Positions 50,588-62,164 of a DNA stretch of 64,000 nt are shown here, piece by piece. Each line of letters opens with the position of its first letter. The first letter of the stretch is position 1. Below the pieces are notes generated by a model, which saw only the letters and a list, made by a program, of their open reading frames with translations, had not been told where the DNA came from and searched no databases. A program made the translations under genes and the position numbers. The stretch covers positions 472,501 through 536,500 of the forward strand of contig JAWQEG010000259.1 in assembly GCA_033782935.1 (NCBI GenBank), written 5' to 3'. The DNA comes from Petrolisthes cinctipes (lineage: Eukaryota; Arthropoda; Malacostraca; Decapoda; Porcellanidae).

Positions 50588-51296
50588 ACTCCCCCAACGG
50601 GAACCGACGTGACATGGTGGGGGTTCTTGCATGTCTCTGAGACATGGCGAACTAGACTAGAGGGGGCTCCGGCCCCTGCTCTGCCCCGATTTCGGGGAGA
50701 GAAGGCTTCCCATGCTCGTAAGGTCGCCAGTGAGAGACCAGTCTAAATGGTTCCCATGCAATAGGCTGGTAGTACGTACCAACAGTGCTGCCCTCTAGGG
50801 GCCGTCCTGTGTTAGATAGTTGGGTGTCAAGCCGGAAGGTGTTGGGGAAGGGGGTCTCAGCACCGTCGTGGGCCAACTTTCGAGTCATTGGGGCTGCTTT
50901 TAAAAACGAGTGGCCCCATGGTGGACGAGGTACCCCGCCCACGGCAACCAGCGCTCGGTCCCCCTCATCTGCATGGTAGGTAATAATAGCTCTTGGCTCC
51001 TGTTGCCAATCTAACAAAATTAATGGTATTTGGATAACGAAAAGCCCCTATCACTTCCTCTAGTGCAGATCGACCAGGCCCTCGAGACGTCACTCTCCTG
51101 TCGTGGTGGTATGCAGAAGGCTGCATATTAGAGAAAACCTAGCAGGTCGGGTGTTGTGTCGACTAACCCTGTTAGCAGTTAATGTTGATGAAAGTACTTG
51201 CATTCCTTTCCTATGGTGCTATCCACTCCATTTTAAGTGTTTTAAAGTGGTTCTTCATTTCCAAATCTCTTATGACAGTGACTATAGATATAATCG

Positions 51297-53000
51297 GTGC
51301 TATATTACTTCAATACAAATGCTGCTGCCAAAGCAGCTTTTGAGGCAAAAGATTCTCTGACTGTGGAGGATACTCACTGTAAGGTTCAGATGATGCGGTC
51401 CACTAATGTAGTTGACAGTGGCAATGATTACTGCCCTAACATCTTTGATGACTCTGTAGAACATGTCCCTAAGGAGCGTCGGGTTCCTACACCCTTTTGG
51501 TTTGTGGCTTACTACAGGGAGGAAGGGGGCGTGGTAACCATATTCATGATTCTAGGTATCTGGAGAAAGAAATATGATTACTACAGATGGACAACATAAA
51601 AAATTACGGTAAGGGTGTTTTAATTAGAGCCAAAGATCTTGCACAGGCCATGATGCTCCTCAATCTCCCCTGCCTACTGTTGGCATGTTTGAATCCATCA
51701 AACCACATCGAACATTTAATTATAGCAAGGGGCGTATATATATTGAGGACCTGTATGAAATCTCAGGAGACATTCTTGTTATGTGACCAGATAGTGTCCA
51801 ACGAGTAACAAAGATGAAAGGCAGTAAAAATATGATCATCCCCACTTTCTATGACTCACATATCTCAGATCGCAGTAACATTAACCCCACCTCTTTTGAG
51901 GTGAAGCCTTTTGTTTAGCGCCCTTTGCAGTGTTTCTGTTGTTATGAGTTTAGTCATGGAAGGAGGAACTGCAACAACCATTGCCGGTATGGTAATTGTT
52001 CTGTTCTTGACCCACATCCTACTTCTAAGTGTCAGTAAGAGAGTTACTGCTTTTACTGCAGGAATGCTCACCTCTCACGTTTTCGCCAATCTAAGATGTA
52101 CCTTCTTGAGCAGGATATCCTCCACTTGGCTAACACCCAATTCATCAGCATTGGTAGTGCCAGACGGCAACTCAACTTCAGGCGACAGAAGGATGGTGGT
52201 GTGAAGACATACGCCTCCTCCCTTCGCCCTAAATCGGTTGCAGCACCCTCTCAACTCTCTCAAGAGGCAGCTGCTTCTTACTCTAGTTAGAACGTTTCTA
52301 AGATAACACTACATAATAGTTTCTCTGTCTTGGAAACTGTATCAGACACTCATTCTGGTGACCATTCAACAGATGACAATTCTCAGACTTTAACTAATGG
52401 TGTCCATGTGGTAGAGGTTCACGCTGCCACACGCTTTCCAAAAAGGAAACTTAATTAAGTCAATTAAACTGCAACAGAGACGCCTTTGTGGTTCCTCTGA
52501 GGCACTTGACTTCAAGGATTTTCCTACGTGCAAAGCAACCGTTTCGGTAGATTCATTCATAGCTGAATCTCTTGATTCAACAGATTCACAAGCTTCCTTT
52601 GGGAAAATCAGAGGGGTATGAAGAGAATATGGATGCTTCAGATATTGTGACTTAAAAAGATTCAGTTTCTCTTCCGCTTGAACAGCGGAGTGATTCTTCC
52701 ACCTGTATTATGGATGTTGATGTATCTGCCTGTGTCAGTGATACCACTGCTGTACAGGACAATACCAATGTGGTTGTTTCTAAGAATATTTCTGCTCATC
52801 TACTTTCACATTCTTCAAATATATCAGATGCTTCACAGATTCGTCCATGGGTTTAAATTACTGCCCCAAGTACTACTCCTCGGGTTCGCTCTTCTTCTAG
52901 TGGCCCAGGATTAAACAAAACTTATCGTTTGAGTAAAACCTCAGGTCAAGGTGGTAATGGGGAGTCCCTCTGTGAGACTTCTCAAAAATCCGTACTAAAG
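51297..53000 (+). pseudogene. J1-D gag-like ORF1
   Basis: It reads through frameshifts and stops: DTHCKVQMMRSTNVVDSGND, RRVPTPFWFVAYYREE (51297-51599), then YGKGVLIRAKDLAQAMMLLN (51587-51808). The knuckle region is shifted and damaged (51900-52080). LLEQDILHLANTQFISIGSA (52096-52290) follows, then the Ser-rich tail ending near TLFKVLQWNC at 53000-53035, where the endonuclease begins. It is more decayed than copy E. Confidence 0.75.
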
Positions 53001-53600
53001 TAACACTGTTCAAGGTCCTTCAGTGGAATTGTCTTGGCTTGCGTGCTTCTCTCTAGCTTCTCCCCTACATGTGTTTCTCTCCAAGAGACAATGCCATGCA
53101 CGAGCCTGGAGCTTGACACTCTGCTCCAGGCTGTTGCAGTTAAGTTTATTATGGACCGCCCCTACACTGTGTGCAGTCCATACCTTCCTCCCAGTGTTAC
53201 ATTTGAGAAAGGTGATTTCAACTGGCTTGTACGGGACCTTCCCTCTCCCTTTATTTTATTGGGTGATTTTAATGGTCGTCATCATCTGTGAGGTGACAGT
53301 TCGGTCAACCCCATGGGTGTTTTATTGGTTTCTTTTAGTGAGAATAAGGGATTAGGGGTTTTAAATACGGGAGATGTGACACATTTTAATAGCCCTACTG
53401 GGACTTTTACCGCCATTGACATTTCCCTCTGCTCACCCAGTGCTCTGTTGGATTTTACTTGGAGTGTGTTGCCCTATTTATATGGTAGTGACCAATTCCC
53501 TATACTTTTAGAAAACAACAGGTATAAACCGCAGTCTCGTCTTCCTAGGTGGAGATTAGAGAAGGCTGACTGGCAGTTTTTTGGAGAGCTAACTCCCTAA
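53000..53600 (+). pseudogene. J1-D endonuclease domain
   Basis: VLQWNCLGLRASL-type start near 53012, a CVSLQETMPCTSLELD stretch with the catalytic Glu (about 53070), then MDRPYTVCSPYLPPSVT and FILLGDFNGRHHL (about 53245-53290). LNTGDVTHFNSPTGTFTAID and VLPYLYGSDQFPI (SDH changed to SDQ) complete the APE-type domain in two frames. Stops at 53289-53291 and elsewhere. Confidence 0.78.
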
Positions 53601-53659
53601 AACTTCTGGTCACTTTCTCAAACGTCCTGTCCCTTGGTGGTCACCAGCATGCACCACTG

Positions 53660-54890
53660 CTGTGCGGGAGAAGCGCGCTGCTTTCTCTTGCCTTCGTTGC
53701 AATCGTGGGGAAACCAACACTTTTAGAGGACTTCCGACGGGCAAGGGTTCGGGCCAGACGAGTTTTAAAAGAGGCACGACGATGCCTCTTGGAAGGCCTA
53801 AGTGTCTTCAATTAATACTAAACCCCCACTCACCCAAGTGTATAGGAGAGTCCGTAAGATGGCGGGGAAGTTTTCTCCTAGTTCTCCACCTGTTCTTAAG
53901 GTCAATGGAATTAAGATCATTGATGGTTTAACAGTGGCTATCACCATATTGGAGGCTTTTTCTAGAGTCTCCAGCTGTGACTCTCGACCTCGGGCTGTCA
54001 GGCATGAGTTGGGAGGCCAGGAGCGCACTTTCCTGGATTTCTCGGGGAAGGAGAATGAAAGTTATAAATATATATTCACCCTGAGAGACCTGAACTCTGC
54101 TCTCTTTCTCTGCGGCGACACTTCTCCTGGGCCAGACAACATCCCATATGCAATGTTGCAACACTTGTGTTAGGAGGTGATCTCATTTCTTCTAGCTTTA
54201 TATAACAGAATCTGGCTGGGGGGTGTCTTTCCTTCTTGGTGGAGGGATGCTACCATCCTTCCTTTCCACAGGCCGGGCAAGGAGTCTTGTGTTGCCCTCC
54301 TTTACCGACCTATTCTCTATAAACTATTTGAGAAGATGGTGAATGTCAGACTGGTATACTTCCTTGAACGGGGTCTTTTTCTGTCTCCATCTCAGTCTAG
54401 CTTTCGTAAACACCGTTCAACTACAGACGCTCTGGTCAGGTTGGAAGCTGCTACATGTGAGGCCTTTGCACGACATCAACACCTTGTCTGTGTAGTCTTT
54501 GATTTAGAGAAAGCCTATGACACTACATGGCAACATGGCATCCTGCAGCAACTACATGCATATGGCCTGTGGGGTCGCCTTCCACGCTTTCTTAACGAGT
54601 TTCTCAGTTGTCACAGGTTTTCTGTGAGGGTTGGTACAGACCTCTCGGCATCCATTACATAGGAGGAGGGCATCCTCCAGGGAAGCGTCCTTAGCGTCAC
54701 ATTGTTTGCAGTAGCATTAATACCATTGTCTCATCCCTTCCAAACAGTATAGCCAACTTGATGTACGTTGACGACCTGGCGGTCTGGTTATCTGCTTCCC
54801 GTATGTCAGTGGCGTAGTGGTGCATGCAGCTTGCCCTCGACAGGGTGTCGCATTGGGCTGGTTCTCATGGGTTTCGATTTTCTCCAGCCA
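53660..54890 (+). pseudogene. J1-D reverse transcriptase
   Basis: The connector reads RRVRKMAGKFSPSSPPVL, then SGKENESYKYIFTLRDLNSA and GDTSPGPDNIPYAML (53802-54173). The palm reads LALYNRIWLGGVFPSWW, SSFRKHRSTTDALVRLEAAT, FDLEKAYDTTWQHGILQQ (54177-54662), a stop before EEGILQGSV (usually GVPQGS), and MYVDDLAVWLSASRM with YVDD intact at about 54761-54772. LALDRVSHWAGSHGFRFS ends at about 54886, where sequence jumps to the RNase H C-terminal zinc region (SALGTFVIGTSLST). Confidence 0.82.
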
Positions 54891-55165
54891 GTTTCTCAGC
54901 CTTGGGGACCTTCGTCATAGGCACCTCTCTGAGTACCTTGTTTGGGGATGGTTCTTACATACTCTCCCAGGTGCTCTGGGAGGAGGCTTGTAGTTCAATG
55001 TTTATAATTTTGATTGTTTAAAAAAATGTATTTAAGTTAATCCGGTTATTTTAGTATATATTTGATTTTTTGTTGTTGTTAATATGCTATTTTAATCATT
55101 CTGCTTATCACTTTTGGGGTAATGAAGTCAGGCTGATGTGTATATATATAATTTATTAATGATAT

Positions 55166-55750
55166 TGTAGTGGTGGCATACGCAGCACTCTGTATTCTTA
55201 GATATATATTCCATGTGCTGGTATGCCTCTCCATGTTTCTTTGTGATCTCCCCGTCCCAGACAAGCCACAGTCTGGCGGTTTGATTAATTCCGTCCCTTG
55301 GTATAGCTTTGCATACCCTTGGGAACCCCAGCCGCCAGCCTTCCGCTTCCTCCAGGTATAAACTAACGTGGGTGCAGCAGGTCAGGGGATGGCATGATCA
55401 CGTGATTGATGCTACATACGGGAACCTAGAGAAAGGATATAAAAGAGCGGTGTGGCACTTGTCAGGCAGACTATCCCAGCGAGCTACTAAGTAGGAAGGA
55501 CCAACCGTACCTGCCGTCGTCACACACCTGAAGTCCACATGTTCACACTACGTCCACACGCTGTTCCCCTGCCCTACACTACTACACAAGCGACACTGTA
55601 ACTACCGACTCTCCACGACGCAACATCAGCAGGCTGGCCTTCCCCCATACCATATATACTGCACCTTTGTATGTTACCAAATAAACTGTACCATGTATTC
55701 TGGAGTCTGTTCACCCGGGTAGACGCATAAGGAGCTTCCTTATTGTTTCA
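55166..55750 (+). mobile_element. Solo LTR in J1-D
   Basis: 585 bp from TGTAGTGGTGGCATACGC to TATTGTTTCA, flanked by ATAT on both sides (55162-55165, 55751-55754). A TATA box GATATAAAAGAGCGG is at about 55435-55449 and a poly-A signal AATAAA at about 55680, so U3-R-U5 order fits plus orientation. Its last 80 bp match 8660-8743. No internal genes: a recombined solo LTR, probably Gypsy-like. Confidence 0.78.
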
Positions 55751-55867
55751 ATATAAATGACCATATTTTAAAATCCTTAGAATTTAATATTATATTGGGC
55801 GGTATATGACCATAGCTGTTGCGCCGCCAGATACCTAGTGGCATCAACTAATTAATCAATCAATTAA

Positions 55868-56275
55868 CCTGTACATTTCCTATTGTCACAATAAGAGTGT
55901 GAAAGAAAGATTTGTACTGAATCTTTTCCTTTCTTGATAGCTAAATTGTGCGTTAGGAATTTCTGGTCCTGGCGAATGTGCGTTCGGATCCCCTGTATTC
56001 AAAAGTTTGGAAAAACAACCCTACTCTGGTCGTTAACTGCAACTGATACTATCACTAGTGTATGAAGAGGTTGAACGTATTTAATGTAAAATAAATGTAT
56101 ATGAAAGAGGCGATGATGTCGAATTTGCTATGGCTTTGTCCATATTCGTCTAACTCTTGTGGCAAAACCATTTTATTCATGATACTCAAAGCATAACTGC
56201 ACATGTGTATGTTTATGAAATGTAGACATTTTTCCAGATCACGACATAATATGCAATATTATATTATATTATTAG
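55868..56275. other. IR intron, unassigned
   Basis: No coding signal or recognised repeat. Confidence 0.35.
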
Positions 56276-57048
56276 GTGCGGGAGAGGGTACAACAGGGGA
56301 AGAGGGTTGTAAGAACGATGAAAACAGTGACAAAGAATAGGGCGATGGGTATGGAATTAAAGAAGACGTTACATGATAATGTGGTAATCCCAACACTGAC
56401 GTCTTGGGCGATGACGGAGAGACATAAACTAAGAGTTAGTGGGGTGGAAATGAGTTACCTGAGAGATTCGTGTGGAGTTACGTGGAGAGATAGACTTACG
56501 AATAAAGAAGTACGTGAGCGATGTGGTATGGATGTGCTGGAGAGTGTAAAGAGGAACATGTTGAGGCAGTTCGGTCATGTGGAGCGAGAAGTTGGTTAAT
56601 TAAGGAAGTGTACACTCGTGATGCATAATTTCTGAACAGGGAGTATTAGACCTAATCGTGGCCAGACGCAGGTCATACTCGTAATACATATATTAAGGTA
56701 TAGATCTGGGAATGCTTAAAATTTCGCGAATACCTTGACTATTAAAACAGTCCCTAATTTATTGTATAATATAAAATTAAGGTATGGACGGAAGAGGATG
56801 TGGAGCTCGTAGATCTACTAGTCAGAAATTATGTATCACGAGTGGACAAGAGTGAAGTGGAGGGATGGAGAGGGAGAGGCAGACCGAGAGTGAGGTGGAG
56901 GGATGGAGCTGAGAGGTATATGAGTGAAAATGGCGTTGGGTGGGAAAAGGAATGATAGTTGCCGTGGGACAGAGGTGCGTGGAGGCGATTTATTTGTGGC
57001 CACCCTCTTCGGGGATTGACGTGTCTGGCAATAGATAGATAGATATTC
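56276..57048 (+). mobile_element. RTE retrotransposon, copy 2, 5'-truncated, with a MITE
   Basis: It matches 12730-13268 of copy 1: MRERVQQGKRVVRTMKTVTK, MGMELKKTLHDNVVIPTL, MTERHKLRVSGVEMSYLRDS and NKEVRERCGMDVLESVKRNM (frame 56276-56599). After a 232-bp insertion comes WRGRGRPRVRWRDGAERYMS, and the 3' tail CTGGCAATAGATAGATAGAT. This copy holds only the C-terminus of the RT polyprotein. Confidence 0.88.
56613..56844. mobile_element. MITE, 232 bp, 23-bp terminal inverted repeats (mariner-type?)
   Basis: Left end CACTCGTGATGCATAATTTC, right end the reverse complement with one mismatch in 23 (56822-56844). Comparison with RTE copy 1 (GTGTACGAGAGTG near 13089) shows the insertion is between GTGTA and (G)ACAAGAGTG, compatible with a TA target duplication whose right copy has mutated to GA. 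No ORF. Confidence 0.8.
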
Positions 57049-57349
57049 CTATGACAATGATAAGCCTGTAGTTAAATAAACCTGTAGTGTTTGAAACATG
57101 TTACATATTGTTGATTGTAGACAGACAGGTAAACAATCATACATAGGGTGAAAAATCTTCATTCTCTGTATTAGAAAAAGTAAATTTACAGTGTTGATAT
57201 GAATTAATATAATTTGAATAGATATAAATTCTTATCGAGTATTAGTTAGCTACAACCACAAGGACTTGTAAATAGTGTAATTTTGTTTATTTACTTAGTT
57301 ACCTATTCCGTTTACTGTTATTTTGCATTCAATGGTGGCTTTACTTAAC
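57049..57349. other. IR intron between RTE copy 2 and the next exon
   Basis: AT-rich, no features. Confidence 0.4.
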
Positions 57350-57534
57350 CTGTCCAGTTAGGTTGTTGGGTGGTCTGGTAGGAGGATCTTCAAGCATGAC
57401 ACCCCAACTGTAGAAAAGGGCAAAACTGAAACTGAACATTTTTCCCCCAAGAGCAAGAGGCCACACTTTCTGGAACAACCATAGCGTCGTTCCCCATACC
57501 GCTGCGATCACCACCACAGCCAACCACACTTCCC
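57350..57534 (-). CDS. IR gene, exon with TM1 and pore loop
   Basis: The exon is 185 nt with acceptor ...GGTATGACAG and donor GGACAG/GTTAAG. The first two bases complete a Gly-type codon, then 61 residues follow. EVWLAVVVIAAVWGTTLWLF is the first membrane segment, with the EVW lead-in common to IRs. MFSFSFALFYSWGVML is the pore loop region, and EDPPTRPPNNLTGQ the IR-specific link to the next segment. It joins in phase 0 to LLVGWW. The upstream exon (S1 lobe) was not found in 57535-64000. Confidence 0.92.
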
Positions 57535-58920
57535 CTGTCATACCACGTATGATAATTAAAAGAAAAAATATGTTAATATGATAAAGTTAATAATAATATT
57601 GTTAATAATACTGTTAATATTAATAATGTACACAATAGGGAGGTTGTTTACAATAGGAACAGAAGCAGTATTGAATAAAATAGATGGATTATATTTTATA
57701 AGAAATAATTGCACTAGATTACAGTGACAATAATCCAAATAGGACAATGATTACTACATTTACCAATAACTAAATTTAGGTTAACTAAAGTTGGGTTAAC
57801 TACTAGCGTACTAGTACTGTAAGTAGCCTGAAATTATTTTCCTACTTTAGGCAAATAGCTTGATTGTGCCAACAATCAGAGTATGTTTCAGGCGACGGTG
57901 GGATGTAACAAAATAAGACACTATTAACCCCTCGCGCGTAATACCCCCGGGCAGCGGGATCTCCTGGATGAACCAGGCTTGCGTGTGGCGATGTTTCCCA
58001 GTATTACCAATTTCGCACGAAAATTGGCTATTGGGCAAGAATGTTTGCAATTCGGTAATAGCCTATAGTGTATCAGTAGGACAGTATGGCTCATTTCGTG
58101 CATTAGTGGCTTTCGTCATGGTTAAGGCTCCCTAAAAAAATCCCACACCGATTTCTCCACAGACACCACACTGCTCTCGTGCTAAAAGTTACTCCTCTTC
58201 ATCGCCTAATATCTCCGCAACCAAGAGTCGTATAGAGCTTGAATTATTCTTATTGGATAGAAGAAGAGTTGATGGTGAGAATTAAATTGAAGATCCTAGA
58301 TATTGTAATTTAGACATAGGGAGTAAGTGAAATAAAGTGTTTCTGGCAGGGAGCCCGGCATTCCTGTTTGGTTTTCATAACTAGCCAGAGGAATGGAGGG
58401 GATTAATCACTGGGCGGTATGGCCGATACACCTATAGATAAGGCACATTGAACTCAGTTAGATAGGAGGGACAAGCAGAGCGGGTTCCCTACCTTTTAAA
58501 AGCAACCGATAATGTTGCCACATGAAAAAAGGAAAGATCGCATTGGATATAAGTCATAGTCACAGAGCTAAAAACCTAGAGCTCGCTACCCCCCCCCCCC
58601 TGGCGTGTCGCACCGGAAGTGGGTTGGCGGCCATGATACCTGCCCTTCCCCTCAACCCGCCAGCCTGTTAGATTATGCCAGGGTAAGATATAATTTTATT
58701 TATTCGGTCTTATATTGATGATATGGTATATTAACTACATTATAGTGACTCACAATATATGAATAAGTATTTCTTTAACCGATATATCAGTGAATGGCTG
58801 ATTAAATATAAATACATTTCGGTTAATAGGTGAAATGAGTTAGATAAACAAAACTATCGTTGGCTCTCATCCACAGTCACCTTCTTATAATATATATATA
58901 CAACGTACTTAATCTCTATT
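57535..58920. other. IR intron or upstream region, unassigned
   Basis: A minus-strand 67-codon frame at 58050-57847 (QAWFIQEIPLPGG) does not resemble IR sequence and has no clear splice sites. A C-run lies at 58590-58601. No gene claimed. Confidence 0.4.
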
Positions 58921-59320
58921 ATGATCAATATTTTATGTTCACATTGTTCAGTATGAATGTATGTATGTCACACTAGAGTAATATGTGTGTATATATGCAT
59001 GTCACACTAGAATGTGTGCTGATAAACATTCCAATAAATAGGTATAGTGCCATCGTTTAATTTAATACAAACAGCTACACACTACTTAAAACAATAAAAT
59101 AGTATGTGAACATGAAAACATTACACAGTAAATTGTTAAAGTTACCTATATGTGGATGATTATTATTGACCACGACTGTATGTATGTATGTCACACTAGA
59201 GTAATATATATGTATGTCACACTAGAGTAATATATATGTATGTCACACTAGAGTAATATGTATGTATGTATGAATGTCACACTAGAGTAATATGTATGTA
59301 TTAGAGTAATATGTATGTTT
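58921..59320. repeat. Minisatellite with unit (TATG)n-TCACACTAGAGTAATA
   Basis: The core TGTCACACTAGAGTAATAT recurs at about 58966, 59189, 59214, 59239 and 59276, with 24-37-bp spacing in the main block and TATG/TGTA spacer variation. A diverged copy, TGTCACACTAGAATGTG, is at about 58999. Confidence 0.85.
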
Positions 59321-59790
59321 ATTGGTATAGTGGAACCAGCACAGCTGGATTTGCTATAGAATACACCCCTTCTCCAGCCCAGGCCCCGTATAGGCATAAT
59401 CTGGGCTAGAAGGGCCTATTCCGTGACGATCATCAGAAGTAAATTAAAATTCAAATCTGGCGCTGTACTGATAGTGGAGCCACCTGGTGGTGGCGTGATG
59501 AGGTATTAAGCCCGCTCCCCCGCTGATCACCGCTCGATCACTCTGTCGCGGAACACGTACCTGTCAACATCTTTGCTCCTCGCTGCTACGCTACGGTATT
59601 GTGTCACATGTTCCTGCTATCGTTTCTTTTGTGTTCTAGTGGCCTGCCTTCTGTGCAGATGTGTGTGTTGGTGTGTTTGTTTTAGGAGTTTAGGGTGTTA
59701 ATGTGGGAATATTTTCCTTTCCTAGGGCTAGTTAATTTTCTTCCCTAGTGGAGGGGGCTCATTTGGGCCTCCTTTTTTCGGGTTTTTTTC
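59321..59790. other. Unassigned, GT-rich toward the right
   Basis: No gene recognised. It leads into the tandemly duplicated G/T/C-rich region. Confidence 0.3.
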
Positions 59791-60460
59791 CCCTTATCCC
59801 CCTCTCACCCTTCCTCCTGCCACTAGTACACTTATTTGGTGTGTTTTCCTCGTTTTTTTTTAGGTTTTTAGCGAGGTTTGGCCTCCCCACGTGGGGCCTT
59901 TACCTCCCCACGTGGTGTGTGTGTGGGGGCTTGTAGCCCTCTCGTGCCCTCCCCGAGTATTGTGTTAGTCCACGCGGTTTGGGGGGAGCGAGAATTGTGC
60001 CCAGATTCTCCCTTCCTCTCCCTTGCGTGTTTTTGTTTTTTCCCAGGTGGTGTTCCTGGGTTTTGGCCCTTCAGGCTGCCTAGTATGTTGGGGGCTACTT
60101 TTCGGGGTTTTTCCCCTTCCCTGTCATGCCTCCCTTCCTCCTGCCACTAGTACACGTTATTTGGTGTATTTTTCCTCAGGGTTTTTTGATGTTAGCGAGG
60201 TTTTTTCCTACCCACGTGGGGCACTTACCTCCCCACGTGGTGCGGGTGTAGGACTACTTAGCCCCTTATTGATGTTTCCCCCGAGTGTGGTTTAGTGTTA
60301 CGTGGGGTGCGGGGAGCGAGGATTGTGCCAGGTTCTCGTTTCCCCTTCCCAGCGTATTTTTGGGTTATTTTCTGGTGTCTTCCCAGTGTGCCTGTTACCC
60401 TGGGAATTGCCCCTCAGGCTGTCTGTGCCTCTCCTTTGGGGCCTGCAGACCGGGGGTTGT
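59790..60460. repeat. Two-copy tandem duplication, 324-bp period, rich in CACGTG
   Basis: TTCCTCCTGCCACTAGTACA starts at 59811 and 60135; CACGTG occurs at 59889, 59909, 60213 and 60233, i.e. the same two sites 324 bp apart. The first site is a 12-bp palindrome, CCCCACGTGGGG (59885-59896). The long Phe/Pro/Gly-rich open frames here follow composition, not a known domain. Confidence 0.8.
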
Positions 60461-62160
60461 TTCCCTTTTGGGGTTTTTTCCCGGGTTGGTGCGTGTGGGG
60501 GTTTTTGTTTGGGGTTCGTTCCCGGGTCCGAGGGGGCTTGCTATCCCCCTCTGCCCGTGTCCTATTATTTTTGTGTGTGTCTTTGTACGCGTGGCTTCAC
60601 GTGTTAACCCCCCTTTTTGTGAGTTTTTTCTCCCGCAGTCTACTCGTGCCTTGTGTGCCTCTTCGGGGTGTACTGTGTGGGTGTCCCCTGTCGGCCACCA
60701 GCTTCGTTCGCCCCACGCACCCTGCTTCACCCCCAAGGCTTGCGACCCTTTGGTGTGTAGAGTGGAAGGCTGTATGTTGTGTTTTTCTCTGCACGTGGCG
60801 CGAACACGTGTGCGTGTTTGCCCCTTGTGTGGGGATTTTCCCCGTGTGTGTGTTGATTGGTGTGTGCGCTCACGCTGTGACTGTCTTCCCCCGTGTGCGG
60901 TGAGTACTTGTTTGGGTTTTTTAGCCCTGTGGGGAGTTAGGTTATTTATTTGCACGTGTCCCTTCTCCCCTGTGTCTTGGGGCCTCTGCACCTTTTTGGT
61001 GTTTTTCCTTGTCAGCTCTTTTAGTGTCTTTAGGATATTATTCTGATAATGTTGCCTGCACTTCTGTAGCTGCCTTACCAAGCAACGTTTTACTCACTAT
61101 ACCTGCTTGACTTCTTGCTACTACTGTACTGTTCTTAGTCTGCGTTGTAGCATTCTTCTTCGTGCAGTACTGTATATTCAACATTCAGTACCATCTTTTT
61201 TCTTACATTTCAGTACAGTTTTTATAATTTTTAACATTATGCGGTAGGGTAGTAAGACTTTCTATCTTTCTTCTTACATAAACTCTTACTTTGTGCTTGC
61301 CTTTATTGGGGGTAAGAGAAGCTTATTACTTTCTGGTAGAGTAACAAGTTCCTCCTTTAAAACCCTCTCCCTCCTTGGGTTTCCTAGGGTCTACTCTCGG
61401 CTTTTGGGGACCGTGTTTGCGGTGTTTTTTCCCCAGCAGTGTAGGGGTGAGTATGTGTGGGTTAGTGTTTTGCCTTGGGAGTTAGTGTTTTCCTCCCTCG
61501 GGGTGTTTTGTGTTTTTCCATGTGTGTACACGTGGTTTCACGTGTTAACCCCATTTTTTCTCCCGCAGTCCACTCGTGCCTTGTGTGCTTCTTCTGGCTG
61601 CACCGTGAGGTTGTTCCTCGACGTGCATCACCACTGTTCACCCCACACATGCTTCTGCACTCCCAGGAGTACGTTCCTGCTACGTGCCTCTCGGGGTCAC
61701 AGGGGATCAAGCTCCTAGCACCCCGCCGAGTCCCCGTCGCCTTCCCTGGATGGTTCTGTGCCTCCCTTCCGTGGTTTCCCACCATTCCCGGAAGTGAGCC
61801 AGACCACCACGCTGGCCCCCCTGGCTACCTCACCGGTACCAGGACCCAGCAGGGAAGCTGCTTCGTCTCCCCCAAGGGCGAGCTCCTCGAGCCGCTCTCG
61901 GGGGTGCAAGCACGAGTCCAGGAGGAGGTCTCGCCCTTGGGTCCACAGGGTTTCAGGTCCCTAGCACCCCGAGAGGCCTCCTCTCCTTCCTTTAGTCAGC
62001 TCTGATAACCCCCCCGAGGTTCCCACCTCAGCAGGAGGGGGTCAGACCATCGGGCTGCACCCCTGGTCACCTCCCAGGTACCAGGGCCCAGCAAGGAAAG
62101 GCTCCTTCTCCCCCGCAGATGCGCTCAAAGAGCCGCTCCCGAGGGAGCAAGCGTAGCACC
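60461..62160 (+). other. G/T/C-rich region with possible acceptor-like duplicates, unassigned
   Basis: A block containing TTCACGTGTTAACCCC...TCCCGCAGTC(T/C)ACTCGTGCC occurs at about 60595-60660 and 61537-61600; each has a pyrimidine tract and CAG. Long open frames on both strands (for example 60285-61046, plus) show no domain I recognise. Bases 61758-61964 encode an Arg/Ser-rich stretch (SSSSRSRGCKHESRRRSR) that could be a retroelement gag fragment or chance. Confidence 0.3.
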
Positions 62161-62164
62161 AAAT

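Larger units (their letters stand above)
50588..55867 (+). mobile_element. J1 retrotransposon copy D (plus strand), with a solo LTR in its 3' region
   Basis: The only plus-strand J1 copy. It runs from the 5' UTR start CTCCCCCAACGGGAACCG to the 3' UTR TAGCTGTTGCGCCGCCAGAT, with an AATCAATCAATT tail at 55850-55867. ORF1, endonuclease and RT are present with many breaks. The RT thumb and most of RNase H are deleted at about 54886. The solo LTR 55166-55750 interrupts the 3' region. Confidence 0.85.

Noticed and set aside
57847..58050. Upstream exon of the receptor gene
   Set aside because: The minus-strand frame has no IR motif, and no donor site in the required phase is evident.
60285..61046. 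253-codon plus-strand frame rich in Phe, Val, Cys, and an opposing 228-codon frame
   Set aside because: Both strands are open because of G/T/C-rich composition. No domain, start context or splice pattern supports a gene.
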